This document shows, piece after piece, positions 6,735-14,285 of a stretch of DNA of 20,694 nt. The position numbers and the translations under genes were made by a program. Position 1 is the first letter of the stretch. Each line of letters opens with the position of its first letter. Origin of the DNA: Clostridiales bacterium (GTDB lineage Bacteria > Bacillota > Clostridia > Oscillospirales > Oscillospiraceae); the NCBI GenBank assembly GCA_009774055.1, contig VSNB01000010.1, positions 1 through 20,694 on the forward strand. Direction: 5' to 3'. Under the pieces are notes generated by a model. That model was not told the origin of the DNA and made no database searches. It saw only the letters and a list, made by a program, of their open reading frames with translations.

Positions 6735-7883
6735 ATGGTAAACACAATTTCTTTATTAGGCTCCACCGGCTCCATCGGCCGGCAGACGCTGAACGTCTGC
6801 CGGGAGCAGGGCATCCAGGTCGCCGCGCTGACGGCAAGAAGCAGCATTGATCTGCTGGAAGAGCAGGCCCAGGCGTTCCGTCCCCGGCTGGTGGCGGTGT
6901 ACGACCTGGAACCGGCCCTGGAACTGGCGAAACGGCTGGCGGGGCTGGATATCGAGGTGGCCTACGGCCTGGAGGGCCTGCGCCGGGCGGCATCCCTGCC
7001 CGAGAGCGAGGCGGTGGTCACCGCCGTGGTGGGCATGGCGGCGCTGTGGCCCACCATAGCCGCCATCGAAGCGGGCAAGCGGGTGGCCTTCGCCAACAAG
7101 GAAACCCTGGTCTGCGCCGGGGAGCTGGTAATGGAGGCCGCCAAGCGGTACGGGGCGGAGATCATCCCCGTGGACAGCGAGCACTCCGCCATTTTCCAGT
7201 GCCTGCAAGGGTCCCGGGACCGGGGGGAGATCAAGAAGCTGCTCCTGACCTGCTCCGGGGGACCGTTTTTCGGTTTGAGCCGGGAGGAGGTTGCCGGGAA
7301 GACCAAGGCCGACGCCCTCCGCCATCCCAACTGGAGCATGGGGGAAAAGATCACCATCGACTGCGCCACCCTGATGAACAAGGGACTTGAATTGATCGAA
7401 GCCATGCGGCTGTTCCGAGTGACGCCGGACCAGGTGGACGTGGTCATCCACCGGCAGAGCATCATCCACTCCATGGTGGAGTTCAAGGACGGCGCGGTCC
7501 TCGCCCAGATGGGGACCCCGGACATGTGCCTGCCCATCCGGTATGCGCTGACCTACCCGGACCGGGGAAAGTCGGAGCTGCCGGGGCTGGACCTGCTCAC
7601 CTGTCCGCCCCTGACCTTCGCGCCGCCGGACCTGGAAGCGTTCCCGTGCTTGGAAATGGCCATGGAGTGCGCCCGGACCGGCGGGACCAGCTGCGCGGTG
7701 CTCAACGGGGCCAACGAGGCGGCGGTGGAGCTGTTCCGGCAGGAGCGGATATCTCTGGGGCAGATCCCGGAGCTGGTGGCAAGGGCGCTGGACGCGATCC
7801 CCAGCCTCAGTCATCCGGAGATGGAAGATATTCTGGAGGCGGACCGAAAGGCCCGGGAGTGCGTGGAAAGGGCGGTTTCGTAA
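6735..7883 (+). CDS. dxr: 1-deoxy-D-xylulose 5-phosphate reductoisomerase
   Basis: Dxr converts DXP to 2-C-methyl-D-erythritol 4-phosphate with NADPH, the first committed MEP-pathway step. The 382-residue product is complete: NADPH loop GSTGSIG (9-15), NKETL (121-125), metal ligands in VDSEHSA (146-152; Asp147, Glu149), LTCSGGPFF (171-179), the flexible-loop HPNWSMG (197-203) and MNKGLELIEA (214-223). The start behind ACAGGAGA is the only one that keeps the Rossmann N-terminus; the frame open from 6561 reads through the GNAT gene. Its stop overlaps the next start by one base (TAATG). It supplies precursor for UppS encoded upstream. Confidence 0.97.
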   Translation: MVNTISLLGSTGSIGRQTLNVCREQGIQVAALTARSSIDLLEEQAQAFRPRLVAVYDLEPALELAKRLAGLDIEVAYGLEGLRRAASLPESEAVVTAVVGMAALWPTIAAIEAGKRVAFANKETLVCAGELVMEAAKRYGAEIIPVDSEHSAIFQCLQGSRDRGEIKKLLLTCSGGPFFGLSREEVAGKTKADALRHPNWSMGEKITIDCATLMNKGLELIEAMRLFRVTPDQVDVVIHRQSIIHSMVEFKDGAVLAQMGTPDMCLPIRYALTYPDRGKSELPGLDLLTCPPLTFAPPDLEAFPCLEMAMECARTGGTSCAVLNGANEAAVELFRQERISLGQIPELVARALDAIPSLSHPEMEDILEADRKARECVERAVS

Positions 7884-8668
7884 TGGACTTTGGAATGCCT
7901 GCATTGATCGAGCTCCAGGCGCTGGAGGACTGCGCGAAGCTGTGCCGGGAGCTGGGGCTGCAATTTGTTGAGCTGAATATGAATCTGCCCCAGTATCAGA
8001 CGGACCGGATCGACAGGGACTGCCTGAGAAAGATTCGTGAGGAGTACGGCATATATTTTACCCTCCATCTGGATGAGAACTTGAATCCGACGGATTTTAA
8101 CCCCTATGTCGCCCAGGCATACCTTCGGACGGCGGAGGATGCCATTGCTCTTGCAAAGCGGGTGGATATCCCGGTGCTGAATATGCACTTGTCCCGGGGC
8201 GTATACTTTACCATGCCGGAGAGAAAGATTTTTCTCTTCGACACCTACCGGGAGAGGTATCTGGCAGCGATGAGGAATTTCCGGGACCGCTGCGAGGCGG
8301 CCATCGGACCGGCGGATGTGAAGATCTGCGTGGAAAACAGCGATGGTTTCATGGATTTTCACGCGAAAGCCCTGGATCTGCTGCTGGAAAGTCCAGTGTT
8401 TGCGCTGACCTTCGATATCGGGCATGACCACGGTATCGGGGGCCGGGACGCGGGAATCATCCTGCAGCGGCGGGAGCGGCTGCGCCACTTCCATTTTCAC
8501 GACGGTGTGGGGAAGAAGAACCATCTCCCGCTGGGCGCGGGGGAGATCGATCTGGAAAAATATTTCGCGCTGGCGGAGGCCCAGGAGGGCCGGATCGTTC
8601 TGGAGACCAAGACGATAGCCGGACTGAAGGAATCGGTCAAGTGGGTCCGGCGGATACGGTCCGTATAG
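7883..8668 (+). CDS. TIM-barrel sugar phosphate isomerase/epimerase family protein
   Basis: The 261-residue product resembles the xylose isomerase-like/AP endonuclease 2 superfamily. The predicted metal ligands fall in the expected order along the barrel: Glu in FVELNMN (about 28-34), His in LNMHLSRG (about 97), Glu in KICVENSDG (about 152), Asp and His in FDIGHDHG (about 180-187), His in HFHFHDG (about 208-214) and Glu in IVLETKT (about 243). It may isomerise or epimerise a sugar, but the substrate is unknown. The start overlaps the dxr stop by one base, so translation is coupled. The first half is noticeably AT-richer than dxr or rseP, and the gene interrupts the usual dxr-rseP order. I infer that it was inserted later. 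Confidence 0.82.
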   Translation: MDFGMPALIELQALEDCAKLCRELGLQFVELNMNLPQYQTDRIDRDCLRKIREEYGIYFTLHLDENLNPTDFNPYVAQAYLRTAEDAIALAKRVDIPVLNMHLSRGVYFTMPERKIFLFDTYRERYLAAMRNFRDRCEAAIGPADVKICVENSDGFMDFHAKALDLLLESPVFALTFDIGHDHGIGGRDAGIILQRRERLRHFHFHDGVGKKNHLPLGAGEIDLEKYFALAEAQEGRIVLETKTIAGLKESVKWVRRIRSV

Positions 8669-8790
8669 ATTCCCGGCGCGTTTCTGTCTGCCTTTGGCTC
8701 ACGCTGAAAGCAGGCTCCGGACTGTCAAAAAGAAGCATATCCCGCGGCCCGAGGGGCCGCGGAAGAACTACCCGGCAAAGAGGTAAGGCC
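8669..8790 (+). promoter_or_regulatory. Hairpin-bearing gap ahead of rseP
   Basis: This 122-base gap is the longest within the otherwise tight operon. It holds an imperfect stem at 8688-8713 (CTGC(C)TTT against AAAGCAG) and a very stable perfect hairpin at 8742-8762 (CCGCGGCCC-GAG-GGGCCGCGG). No T-run follows the second stem, so it is not a normal terminator; a processing or stability element is possible. The 12-mer GACTGTCAAAAA (8720-8731) recurs inverted at 14259-14270. I see no convincing promoter. Confidence 0.55.
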
Positions 8791-9852
8791 ATGTATATTA
8801 TTATCGCCATTCTCCTGTTTGGAGTACTGATCGCTGCCCACGAGTGGGGCCACTTTATCGCCGCGCGGCTGTGCGGCGTCACCGTCCATGAGTTTGCCAT
8901 CGGCATGGGGCCTCAGGTCTGGCACAAGGAGGGGAAGAAGGGAACCAAATTCTCCCTCCGCGCTTTCCCCATCGGGGGCTTCTGCGCCATGGAGGGGGAG
9001 GATGAGGACTCCGATGACCCCCACAGCCTCAGCAACCAGGGCTTCTGGAAAAAGGTCCTGGTGTTCGCCGCCGGCGCGGCCATGAACTTCCTGGTGGGCG
9101 TGCTGATTATCCTGATTCTGAACTTCCAGGCGGCGGGCTTTCTGGTTCCCGTAGCATCGGGCTGCGCGCCGGAGTTCGAGGCCGTCAACGGCGCGGCGCT
9201 GCTGGAGGGAGATCAGTTCTACTCCATCAACGGCTCCCGGATCTACCTGACCAGCGACATCGACCTGCTGCTGATGCTGGCCAACCGCCAGCCCATCGAC
9301 CTGGTGGTCCTCCGGGACGGGGAGAAGGTGGCGTTCAACAACCTGGCCGTGGGGACCTACAGCGACAGCGAGGGCGGCACTTACCAGGGCTACGGCTTCT
9401 ACCGCACCGCCACAGTGAAGGAGGCCACTCTGGGCGTCCGACTGCAATATACCTGGTACAACTCCATCGACTTCGTCCGGACGGTGTGGTTCAGTCTGCA
9501 GATGCTGGTCACCGGCAGCGCGGGGGTGGGCGACCTCAGCGGCCCGGTGGGCATCGTGTCCACCATCAACGAGGTGGGAGCCCAGAGCGCCAGCATCGGG
9601 GACGCCCTGGCGAATATCGCCTATTTCGGGGCCATGATCGCCGTGAACCTGGCGGTGATGAACCTGCTGCCCATTCCCGCCCTGGACGGGGGGCATATCA
9701 TGTTCCTGGTGGTGTCCACCGTGTCGGAGAAGGTGTTCCGGAAGAAAATCCCCATGAAGTACGAGGCCGCCATCAATATGGTGTTCCTGGCCCTGCTGAT
9801 GGGACTAATGCTGTTTGTGACCTTCAACGACGTAATGAAGCTGATCCGATAG
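8791..9852 (+). CDS. rseP: RseP/RasP-type site-2 intramembrane zinc metalloprotease
   Basis: The 353-residue polytopic membrane protease cleaves substrates such as anti-sigma factors or signal-peptide remnants within the membrane. The zinc motif HEWGH (His17, Glu18, His21) lies in the first transmembrane segment, and LDG (298-300, in NLLPIPALDGG) supplies the third metal ligand. A second hydrophobic segment lies at about 87-112, and a single PDZ-like domain occupies roughly residues 120-210. The start is the ATG behind AGAGGTAAGG; upstream codons in the open frame are not family-like. It follows a gap with a strong hairpin and precedes ispG by 11 bases. No sigma/anti-sigma pair is in view, so its client is unknown. 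Confidence 0.95.
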   Translation: MYIIIAILLFGVLIAAHEWGHFIAARLCGVTVHEFAIGMGPQVWHKEGKKGTKFSLRAFPIGGFCAMEGEDEDSDDPHSLSNQGFWKKVLVFAAGAAMNFLVGVLIILILNFQAAGFLVPVASGCAPEFEAVNGAALLEGDQFYSINGSRIYLTSDIDLLLMLANRQPIDLVVLRDGEKVAFNNLAVGTYSDSEGGTYQGYGFYRTATVKEATLGVRLQYTWYNSIDFVRTVWFSLQMLVTGSAGVGDLSGPVGIVSTINEVGAQSASIGDALANIAYFGAMIAVNLAVMNLLPIPALDGGHIMFLVVSTVSEKVFRKKIPMKYEAAINMVFLALLMGLMLFVTFNDVMKLIR

Positions 9853-9863
9853 GGGGCGGGAGC

Positions 9864-10901
9864 ATGACGAAACAGATTCTGGTGGGCGGCGTCCCCGTGG
9901 GGGGCGGCGCGCCTGTCTCCATCCAGTCCATGTGCAATACCAAGACCCATGACGTCCCCGCCACCGTGGACCAGATCCTCCGCCTGGAGGAGGCGGGGTG
10001 CGAAATCATCCGCGTAGCGGTGCCGGACATGGCGGCGGCCGAGGCCATCGGGGCTATCAAGAGCCAAATCCATATCCCCCTGGTGGCGGACATCCACTTC
10101 GACTATAAGCTGGCCCTGGCCTGCGCCGCCCAGGGGATCGACAAGATCCGCATCAACCCAGGCAACATCGGGAGCGAGGACCGGGTGAAGGCCGTGGCGG
10201 ACGCCTGCCGGGAGGGAAAGATCCCCATCCGCATCGGCGTCAACGGCGGCTCCCTGGAGAAGGAGCTGCTGAAAAAATACGGCGGCGCGACCAGCGAGGC
10301 CCTGGCGGAGAGTGCCCTGGGCCACGCGGCCCTGCTGGAGAAATTCGACTTTACGGATATCTGTATTTCCGTGAAGTGCTCCTCGGTGCCGGTGACCATG
10401 GGGGCTTACCGCCTGCTGAGGGAAAAGTGCCCCTATCCGCTCCACCTGGGGGTCACCGAGGCGGGGACGCCCTCCATGGGGATGGTGAAGTCCGCCATGG
10501 GCATCGGGGGATTGCTGTGCCTGGGCATCGGGGACACCCTCCGGGTGACCCTGACGGCGGACCCGGTGGAGGAGATCTACGCGGCGAAAAGAATCCTCCT
10601 GGCCGCCGGCCTGCGGCAGGAGGGCCCCAATATCATCGCCTGCCCCACCTGCGGCAGGACCAATATCGACCTCATTCCCATGGCGGAGGAGGTGGAGCGC
10701 CGCCTGGCGGGCTGCAGGAAACCCATCACCGTAGCGGTGATGGGCTGCGCGGTGAACGGCCCCGGCGAGGCCGCCGCCGCCGACGTGGGCATTGCCGGCG
10801 GAAAGGGGGAGGGGCTCCTGTTCCGCAAAGGGACGATTCTCCGCAAGGTCCCCCAGGACAGGCTGGTGGACGCGCTGCTGGAGGAGATCGGCAAATTGTG
10901 A
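9864..10901 (+). CDS. ispG: 4-hydroxy-3-methylbut-2-en-1-yl diphosphate synthase (IspG/GcpE)
   Basis: IspG reduces methylerythritol cyclodiphosphate to HMBPP using a [4Fe-4S] cluster, the penultimate MEP-pathway step. The product is 345 residues, the short bacterial form without the extra insert domain. The cluster ligands are Cys260 and Cys263 (ACPTCGR) and Cys295 (VMGCAVNGPGEA), with Glu302 as the fourth ligand, each offset by ten from E. coli numbering. The TIM-barrel part carries VADIHFDYKLAL (75-86) and IRINPGNIG (95-103). The start ATG follows GGGGGCGGGA. This is the last gene of the core operon; polC or proS, frequent next genes in relatives, are absent here. Confidence 0.96.
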   Translation: MTKQILVGGVPVGGGAPVSIQSMCNTKTHDVPATVDQILRLEEAGCEIIRVAVPDMAAAEAIGAIKSQIHIPLVADIHFDYKLALACAAQGIDKIRINPGNIGSEDRVKAVADACREGKIPIRIGVNGGSLEKELLKKYGGATSEALAESALGHAALLEKFDFTDICISVKCSSVPVTMGAYRLLREKCPYPLHLGVTEAGTPSMGMVKSAMGIGGLLCLGIGDTLRVTLTADPVEEIYAAKRILLAAGLRQEGPNIIACPTCGRTNIDLIPMAEEVERRLAGCRKPITVAVMGCAVNGPGEAAAADVGIAGGKGEGLLFRKGTILRKVPQDRLVDALLEEIGKL

Positions 10902-10998
10902 CGGAAAGTTTTTTGAAATCCGGGGAACAATTATGAGGGAAGTCCGTCTAATAGGACAGTCCGATTGACGGATGGTAAAAAATACCTTGGAGGTACAC
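10902..10998 (+). promoter_or_regulatory. Gap between ispG and the lipoprotein gene with inverted repeats
   Basis: The 97-base gap has TCCGTC and GACGGA arms (about 10943-10972) enclosing GGAC-A-GTCC, which can form a nested or branched hairpin. No T-run follows, so I do not call a terminator. No promoter with good -35, spacing and -10 was found. An 11-codon frame starting at the ATG of 10933 ends in this element and is too short to call. GGAGG at 10989-10993 is the ribosome-binding site of the next gene. Confidence 0.4.
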
Positions 10999-11490
10999 AT
11001 GAAAAAACTGACGAGCATTTTGCTGAGCATGACCCTTCTGCTGGCCCTGGCCGCCTGCGGCGGCAACGGAGGCGGCGGACAAAACAAGGAAGCCCCCGAT
11101 CTGAACAAGTACTACGAGGACTTCATGGCGTCCCTGGGAGCGGACAATCAGCCCGCCATGGGAGACGTGGAGGCGGAGCAGCTCTCCCAGCTCTATCCCG
11201 GCCTGGAGAACTACGCCGCGAAGCAGTCCGTGCTGAAAATAGCGATGATCTCCGCCGTGGCTTTTGAGTTTGCCCTGGTGGAGCTGGAGAATGAGGCCGA
11301 CGCGAAAGCGGTGGCGGACATCTTCCAGGCCCGGATTGACTACCAGATCGAGAACGGGGCCTTCTACCCTATGACGCTGGAGGGCTGGGAGCAGGCCAAG
11401 ATCATCACCCAGGGGAACGTGGTTGCCCTGATCGTCGCCCAGGGGGAGCAGGACCGGGCGGTGGAGGAGTTCAACAGCCTGTTTGCGTAA
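10999..11490 (+). CDS. DUF4358-like lipoprotein
   Basis: The 163-residue product begins with a lipoprotein signal: positively charged MKK, a hydrophobic core and lipobox LAAC at about residues 17-20, followed by a glycine-rich linker. The remainder resembles the Clostridia DUF4358 pattern: a DLNKYYEDF start, YPGLENYA, a long helix with EADAKAVADIFQARIDYQ, FYPMTLEGWEQAK, and a final VVALIV strand with an aliphatic-to-helix end. ATG 10999 is chosen because GGAGG lies five bases upstream and the lipobox then sits at normal distance; the in-frame ATG at 10972 adds nine non-signal residues. It precedes MBOAT and DHHW genes, so I infer an extracytoplasmic accessory role in glycan acylation. A strong terminator follows. 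The function of the domain is not established. Confidence 0.75.
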   Translation: MKKLTSILLSMTLLLALAACGGNGGGGQNKEAPDLNKYYEDFMASLGADNQPAMGDVEAEQLSQLYPGLENYAAKQSVLKIAMISAVAFEFALVELENEADAKAVADIFQARIDYQIENGAFYPMTLEGWEQAKIITQGNVVALIVAQGEQDRAVEEFNSLFA

Positions 11491-11497
11491 CAATGCC

Positions 11498-11534
11498 GGG
11501 GCGTACATGTTTTACCGCATGTATGCCCCTTTTT
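11498..11534 (+). terminator. Strong intrinsic terminator directly ahead of the MBOAT gene
   Basis: GGGGCGTACATG (11498-11509) pairs with CATGTATGCCCC (11518-11529) across an eight-base loop, with one G-T wobble, and five T follow (11530-11534). The MBOAT start is only 16 bases beyond the T-run and its AGGAG is at 11537-11541. There is thus no room for a promoter in between; MBOAT expression must come from read-through or regulated termination, or from a promoter inside the lipoprotein gene. Confidence 0.9.
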
Positions 11535-11550
11535 ACAGGAGAGAAAAATT

Positions 11551-12936
11551 ATGATCTTTTCCAGCCTGCCCTTTCTGTTTTTCTATCTCATGGCCGTGCT
11601 GGCCGTCTATAAGCTGACGCCGCTGAAGCTGCGGAATCTGGTTCTGCTGCTGGTGAGCCTGTTTTTCTATGGCTGGGGAGAGCCGGTCTACATTCTCATC
11701 ATGCTGCTGTCCATCGTGGTTGACTACGTCCACGGCATGCTGGTGGAGCGCTGGCGGGCGGATGACAGGAAGGCCCGGCGGGCGGTGGCGTCCTCGGTGT
11801 TCTTCAATCTTGCAATCCTGATCTTCTTCAAGTACTGGGACTTCATCGCCGGGAACGTCAACGCCCTGACGGGGCTCTCCCTGCCGGCGCTGGGCCTGCC
11901 CCTGCCCATCGGCATCAGCTTTTACACCTTCCAGACCATGAGCTATACCATCGACGTCTACCGCCAGGATGCGCCGGTGCAGAAAAATCCCGTCACCTTC
12001 GGCGCCTACGTGACCCTGTTTCCCCAGCTCATCGCGGGCCCCATCGTCCGCTACAAGTCCGTGGCGGACCAGCTGGAGAGCCGGCGGGAGGACCTGGAGA
12101 AATTTGTCTCCGGCGTCCAGCGCTTCACCGTGGGCGCGGCGAAAAAGGTGCTCCTGGCCAACGCCATCGGCCAGCTGTGGGACCAGTCCCTGGCATCGGA
12201 AAGCCTGACGGCCGCGGGCGCGTGGATGGGCCTGGCGGCCTACGCCTTCCAGATTTACTTTGACTTCTCCGGCTACAGCGACATGGCCATCGGCCTGGGG
12301 CGGATGTTCGGGTTTGAGTTCCTGGAAAACTTCGACTATCCCTATATCTCCAGGTCTGTGGTGGAGTTCTGGAAGCGGTGGCATATCTCCCTGACCACCT
12401 GGTTCCGGGAGTACGTCTACTTCCCCCTGGGCGGCAACCGGGTCCCCAAGTGGAAATGGATTCGGAACATCCTGATCGTCTGGACCCTCACCGGCATCTG
12501 GCACGGGGCGGGCTGGAACTTCCTGCTGTGGGGCCTGTACTACGGCGCGTGGATGCTGGCGGAGCGGCTGTTCCTGGGGAAGCGGCTGGAGAAGCTGCCC
12601 GGGGCGGTCCGGCATGTCTACACGATGGCGGTCGTCCTGATCGGCTGGGCGCTGTTCGCCGTGGAGGACATGGGACGGCTGGGGGCGTATTTCAGCTCCC
12701 TCTTCGGCGGCGGAGGCTGGTTCAGCCCGGTGGACGGCTACCGCCTGCGGACCTATCTGCCCACGCTGGTGATCCTGGCGGCGGGCTCCACGCCGCTGCT
12801 GAACCGGCTTTGGAACAGGCTGGGGGAGCGGGGCCGGTCCGTGCTGGCGCCGCTGCTGACGCTGGGGGCGCTGATCCTGTGCACCGCGTCCCTGGTGGAC
12901 GCGGGGTACAATCCGTTCCTGTATTTTCGGTTCTGA
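11551..12936 (+). CDS. MBOAT family membrane O-acyltransferase (AlgI/DltB-like)
   Basis: The 461-residue multi-spanning protein carries the MBOAT core: PIGISFYTFQTMSYTIDVYR (119-138), YFDFSGYSDMAIGLGRMFG (236-254), FWKRWHISLTTWFREYVYFP (273-292, His278) and LTGIWHGAGWNF (313-324) with the likely catalytic His318. It resembles AlgI and PatA-type enzymes that move acetyl groups across the membrane onto envelope polysaccharides; DltB is a more distant relative. AGGAG lies nine bases ahead of the ATG. The DHHW gene follows after 18 bases, as AlgJ/AlgX-type partners do in other systems. No dltA or dltC gene is present, so D-alanylation is less likely. The acceptor polymer is unknown. Confidence 0.93.
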   Translation: MIFSSLPFLFFYLMAVLAVYKLTPLKLRNLVLLLVSLFFYGWGEPVYILIMLLSIVVDYVHGMLVERWRADDRKARRAVASSVFFNLAILIFFKYWDFIAGNVNALTGLSLPALGLPLPIGISFYTFQTMSYTIDVYRQDAPVQKNPVTFGAYVTLFPQLIAGPIVRYKSVADQLESRREDLEKFVSGVQRFTVGAAKKVLLANAIGQLWDQSLASESLTAAGAWMGLAAYAFQIYFDFSGYSDMAIGLGRMFGFEFLENFDYPYISRSVVEFWKRWHISLTTWFREYVYFPLGGNRVPKWKWIRNILIVWTLTGIWHGAGWNFLLWGLYYGAWMLAERLFLGKRLEKLPGAVRHVYTMAVVLIGWALFAVEDMGRLGAYFSSLFGGGGWFSPVDGYRLRTYLPTLVILAAGSTPLLNRLWNRLGERGRSVLAPLLTLGALILCTASLVDAGYNPFLYFRF

Positions 12937-12954
12937 GAAAGGGGGAGAGGAACC

Positions 12955-14058
12955 ATGACAAAGACATCCCAACGAATCACGGCGGCGATTTTCTGCGTAT
13001 TCCTGGCGGGCTTCGGCCTGCTGCACCTGCTGCTGCCGGACCGGACCTTCTCCCCGGTGGAGAACCGGAACCTGAGCCAGCTGCCAGCCTTCTCCTGGTC
13101 CGCCCTGCGGGACGGCAGCTATACCGCCGGTCTGGAGAAATACCTGGAGGACCAGTTCCCCCTGCGGGACGGCTGGATGGGGCTGAAGAACCGGTATGAG
13201 TACCTGCTGGGCAAGCGGGAGTTCCACGGCGTGTACCTCTGCGGCGACAGGCTGATTCACAAGCTGGAGGACACCAGCCGGGCGGATCAAAACATCGCAT
13301 TTCTGCAGAAGCTGACGGAAAAGACGGACCTCCCGGTGTACCTGGGGTTGATCCCCACGGCGGCGGAGGCGTACCGGGACCAGCTGCCCGCCGGGTCGGA
13401 AAACTTCGACCAGGCGGCCTACCTGGAGAAGGTCCGAGCCAGCGTCCCGGACGCCGTCTGGGTGGACATGGAGAAGTGGATGGCCGGCTCGCCCGACGCC
13501 TCCCTGTTCTACCGCACGGATCACCACTGGACTAGCGCCGGCGCATGGCGGGGCTATGCGGCGCTGATGGAGTCCATGGGGGAGCAGGCCGTTCCCCTGG
13601 GAACGCCGGAAACGGTATCGGAGGAATTTTACGGCACCCTCTACTCCACCTCCGGCGTCCACTGGCTGGAGCCGGATACCATAGAGCGGTACGTCTCCGG
13701 GGCGGGCATTACCGTGGAGGACGTCACCGCCGGTGAAACCCGCGGGCTGTACGTGGACAGCTTCCTGGAGGAGAAGGACAAATATTCCTCCTTCCTGGGG
13801 GGCAACGCGCCGCTGTATATCGTGCGCAATCCGGAGGCGGCCTCCGGGGAGAAGCTGCTCCTGGTCCGGGACAGCTACAGCGACAGCATGGCGCCCTTTT
13901 TGAGCCAGTATTTTTCGGAAATCCACCTGCTGGACCTGCGGTATTACCGCACCTCCGTGGCGCAGTACGCGGAGGAGAATCAGATGGACCGGATATTTGT
14001 CTGCTACAGCGTGGAAAACTTCGTAAAGGACGTAGACGCGGTATTTCTGGGTCAGTGA
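12955..14058 (+). CDS. DHHW family protein (AlgJ/AlgX-like), likely exported acyltransferase partner
   Basis: The 367-residue protein has an N-terminal membrane anchor or uncleaved signal (about 9-27), then SPVENRNLSQLP (33-44), a typical start of this family. The family-naming DHHW tetrad is at 189-192 (YRTDHHWTSAGAW). A Ser-containing LLLVRDSYSDSMAPFL segment (about 301-316) resembles the GDS/DSF nucleophile region of AlgX/AlgJ SGNH-like domains. I infer that it receives an acyl group exported by the adjacent MBOAT protein and passes it to a glycan outside the membrane. GGGGGAGAGGAA precedes the start. It ends the rightward block and is followed by a dense hairpin cluster. Confidence 0.88.
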   Translation: MTKTSQRITAAIFCVFLAGFGLLHLLLPDRTFSPVENRNLSQLPAFSWSALRDGSYTAGLEKYLEDQFPLRDGWMGLKNRYEYLLGKREFHGVYLCGDRLIHKLEDTSRADQNIAFLQKLTEKTDLPVYLGLIPTAAEAYRDQLPAGSENFDQAAYLEKVRASVPDAVWVDMEKWMAGSPDASLFYRTDHHWTSAGAWRGYAALMESMGEQAVPLGTPETVSEEFYGTLYSTSGVHWLEPDTIERYVSGAGITVEDVTAGETRGLYVDSFLEEKDKYSSFLGGNAPLYIVRNPEAASGEKLLLVRDSYSDSMAPFLSQYFSEIHLLDLRYYRTSVAQYAEENQMDRIFVCYSVENFVKDVDAVFLGQ

Positions 14059-14076
14059 TCCCGCCGCCCTATGAGA

Positions 14077-14111
14077 GAACCCCGCCGGAGGAGAATCCTC
14101 CGGCGGGGTTC
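14077..14111. terminator. Very long perfect hairpin after the DHHW gene
   Basis: GAACCCCGCCGGAGGA (14077-14092) and TCCTCCGGCGGGGTTC (14096-14111) form a 16-base perfect stem with a GAA loop. It begins 19 bases after the DHHW stop. The T content after the stem is small, so it is a stem of terminator type without a full U-tract. Confidence 0.7.
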
Positions 14112-14120
14112 TATGCGTGT

Positions 14121-14147
14121 CAAAAAAGATGCGAAGCATCTTTTTTG
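14121..14147. terminator. Bidirectional intrinsic terminator between convergent genes
   Basis: CAAAAAAGATGC (14121-14132) and GCATCTTTTTTG (14136-14147) pair perfectly around GAA. The six-A and six-T tracts give a GC-moderate stem with a U-run in each direction, so it can end both the rightward DHHW transcript and the leftward kinase transcript. Confidence 0.85.
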
Positions 14148-14158
14148 AGAAAAGGGAC

Positions 14159-14263
14159 CGGGCCGAGTTCGGCCCGCAAAGTACTTTTTCGACGTACATG
14201 CCGCCAAAAAGTGATTAAAATTTATTTTCGCCTTCAGCGAAAACTCCTGCGGAGGGCTTTTTT
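14159..14263. repeat. Cluster of further inverted repeats in the convergent intergenic region
   Basis: CGGGCCGA-GT-TCGGCCCG (14159-14176) is followed by ACTTTTT and AAAAAGT (14183-14189 and 14206-14212), TTTTCGC-CTTCA-GCGAAAA (14225-14243), and CTCC-TGC-GGAG then GGC and six T (14244-14263). The last acts as a weak terminator-like element to the right, and with four T to the left. No protein-coding frame is supported. Together with the two preceding hairpins this is a 187-base block of nested palindromes, of the kind found in REP-like or MITE-like intergenic elements; copy number cannot be judged here. Confidence 0.65.
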
Positions 14264-14285
14264 GACAGTCTGTATACGCTCATTG

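Noticed and set aside
11533..14199. An 888-residue minus-strand frame opposite MBOAT and DHHW
   Set aside because: It is antisense to two recognisable genes, its translation is Gln/Pro/Arg-rich without family motifs, and it runs through the terminator and the hairpin cluster.
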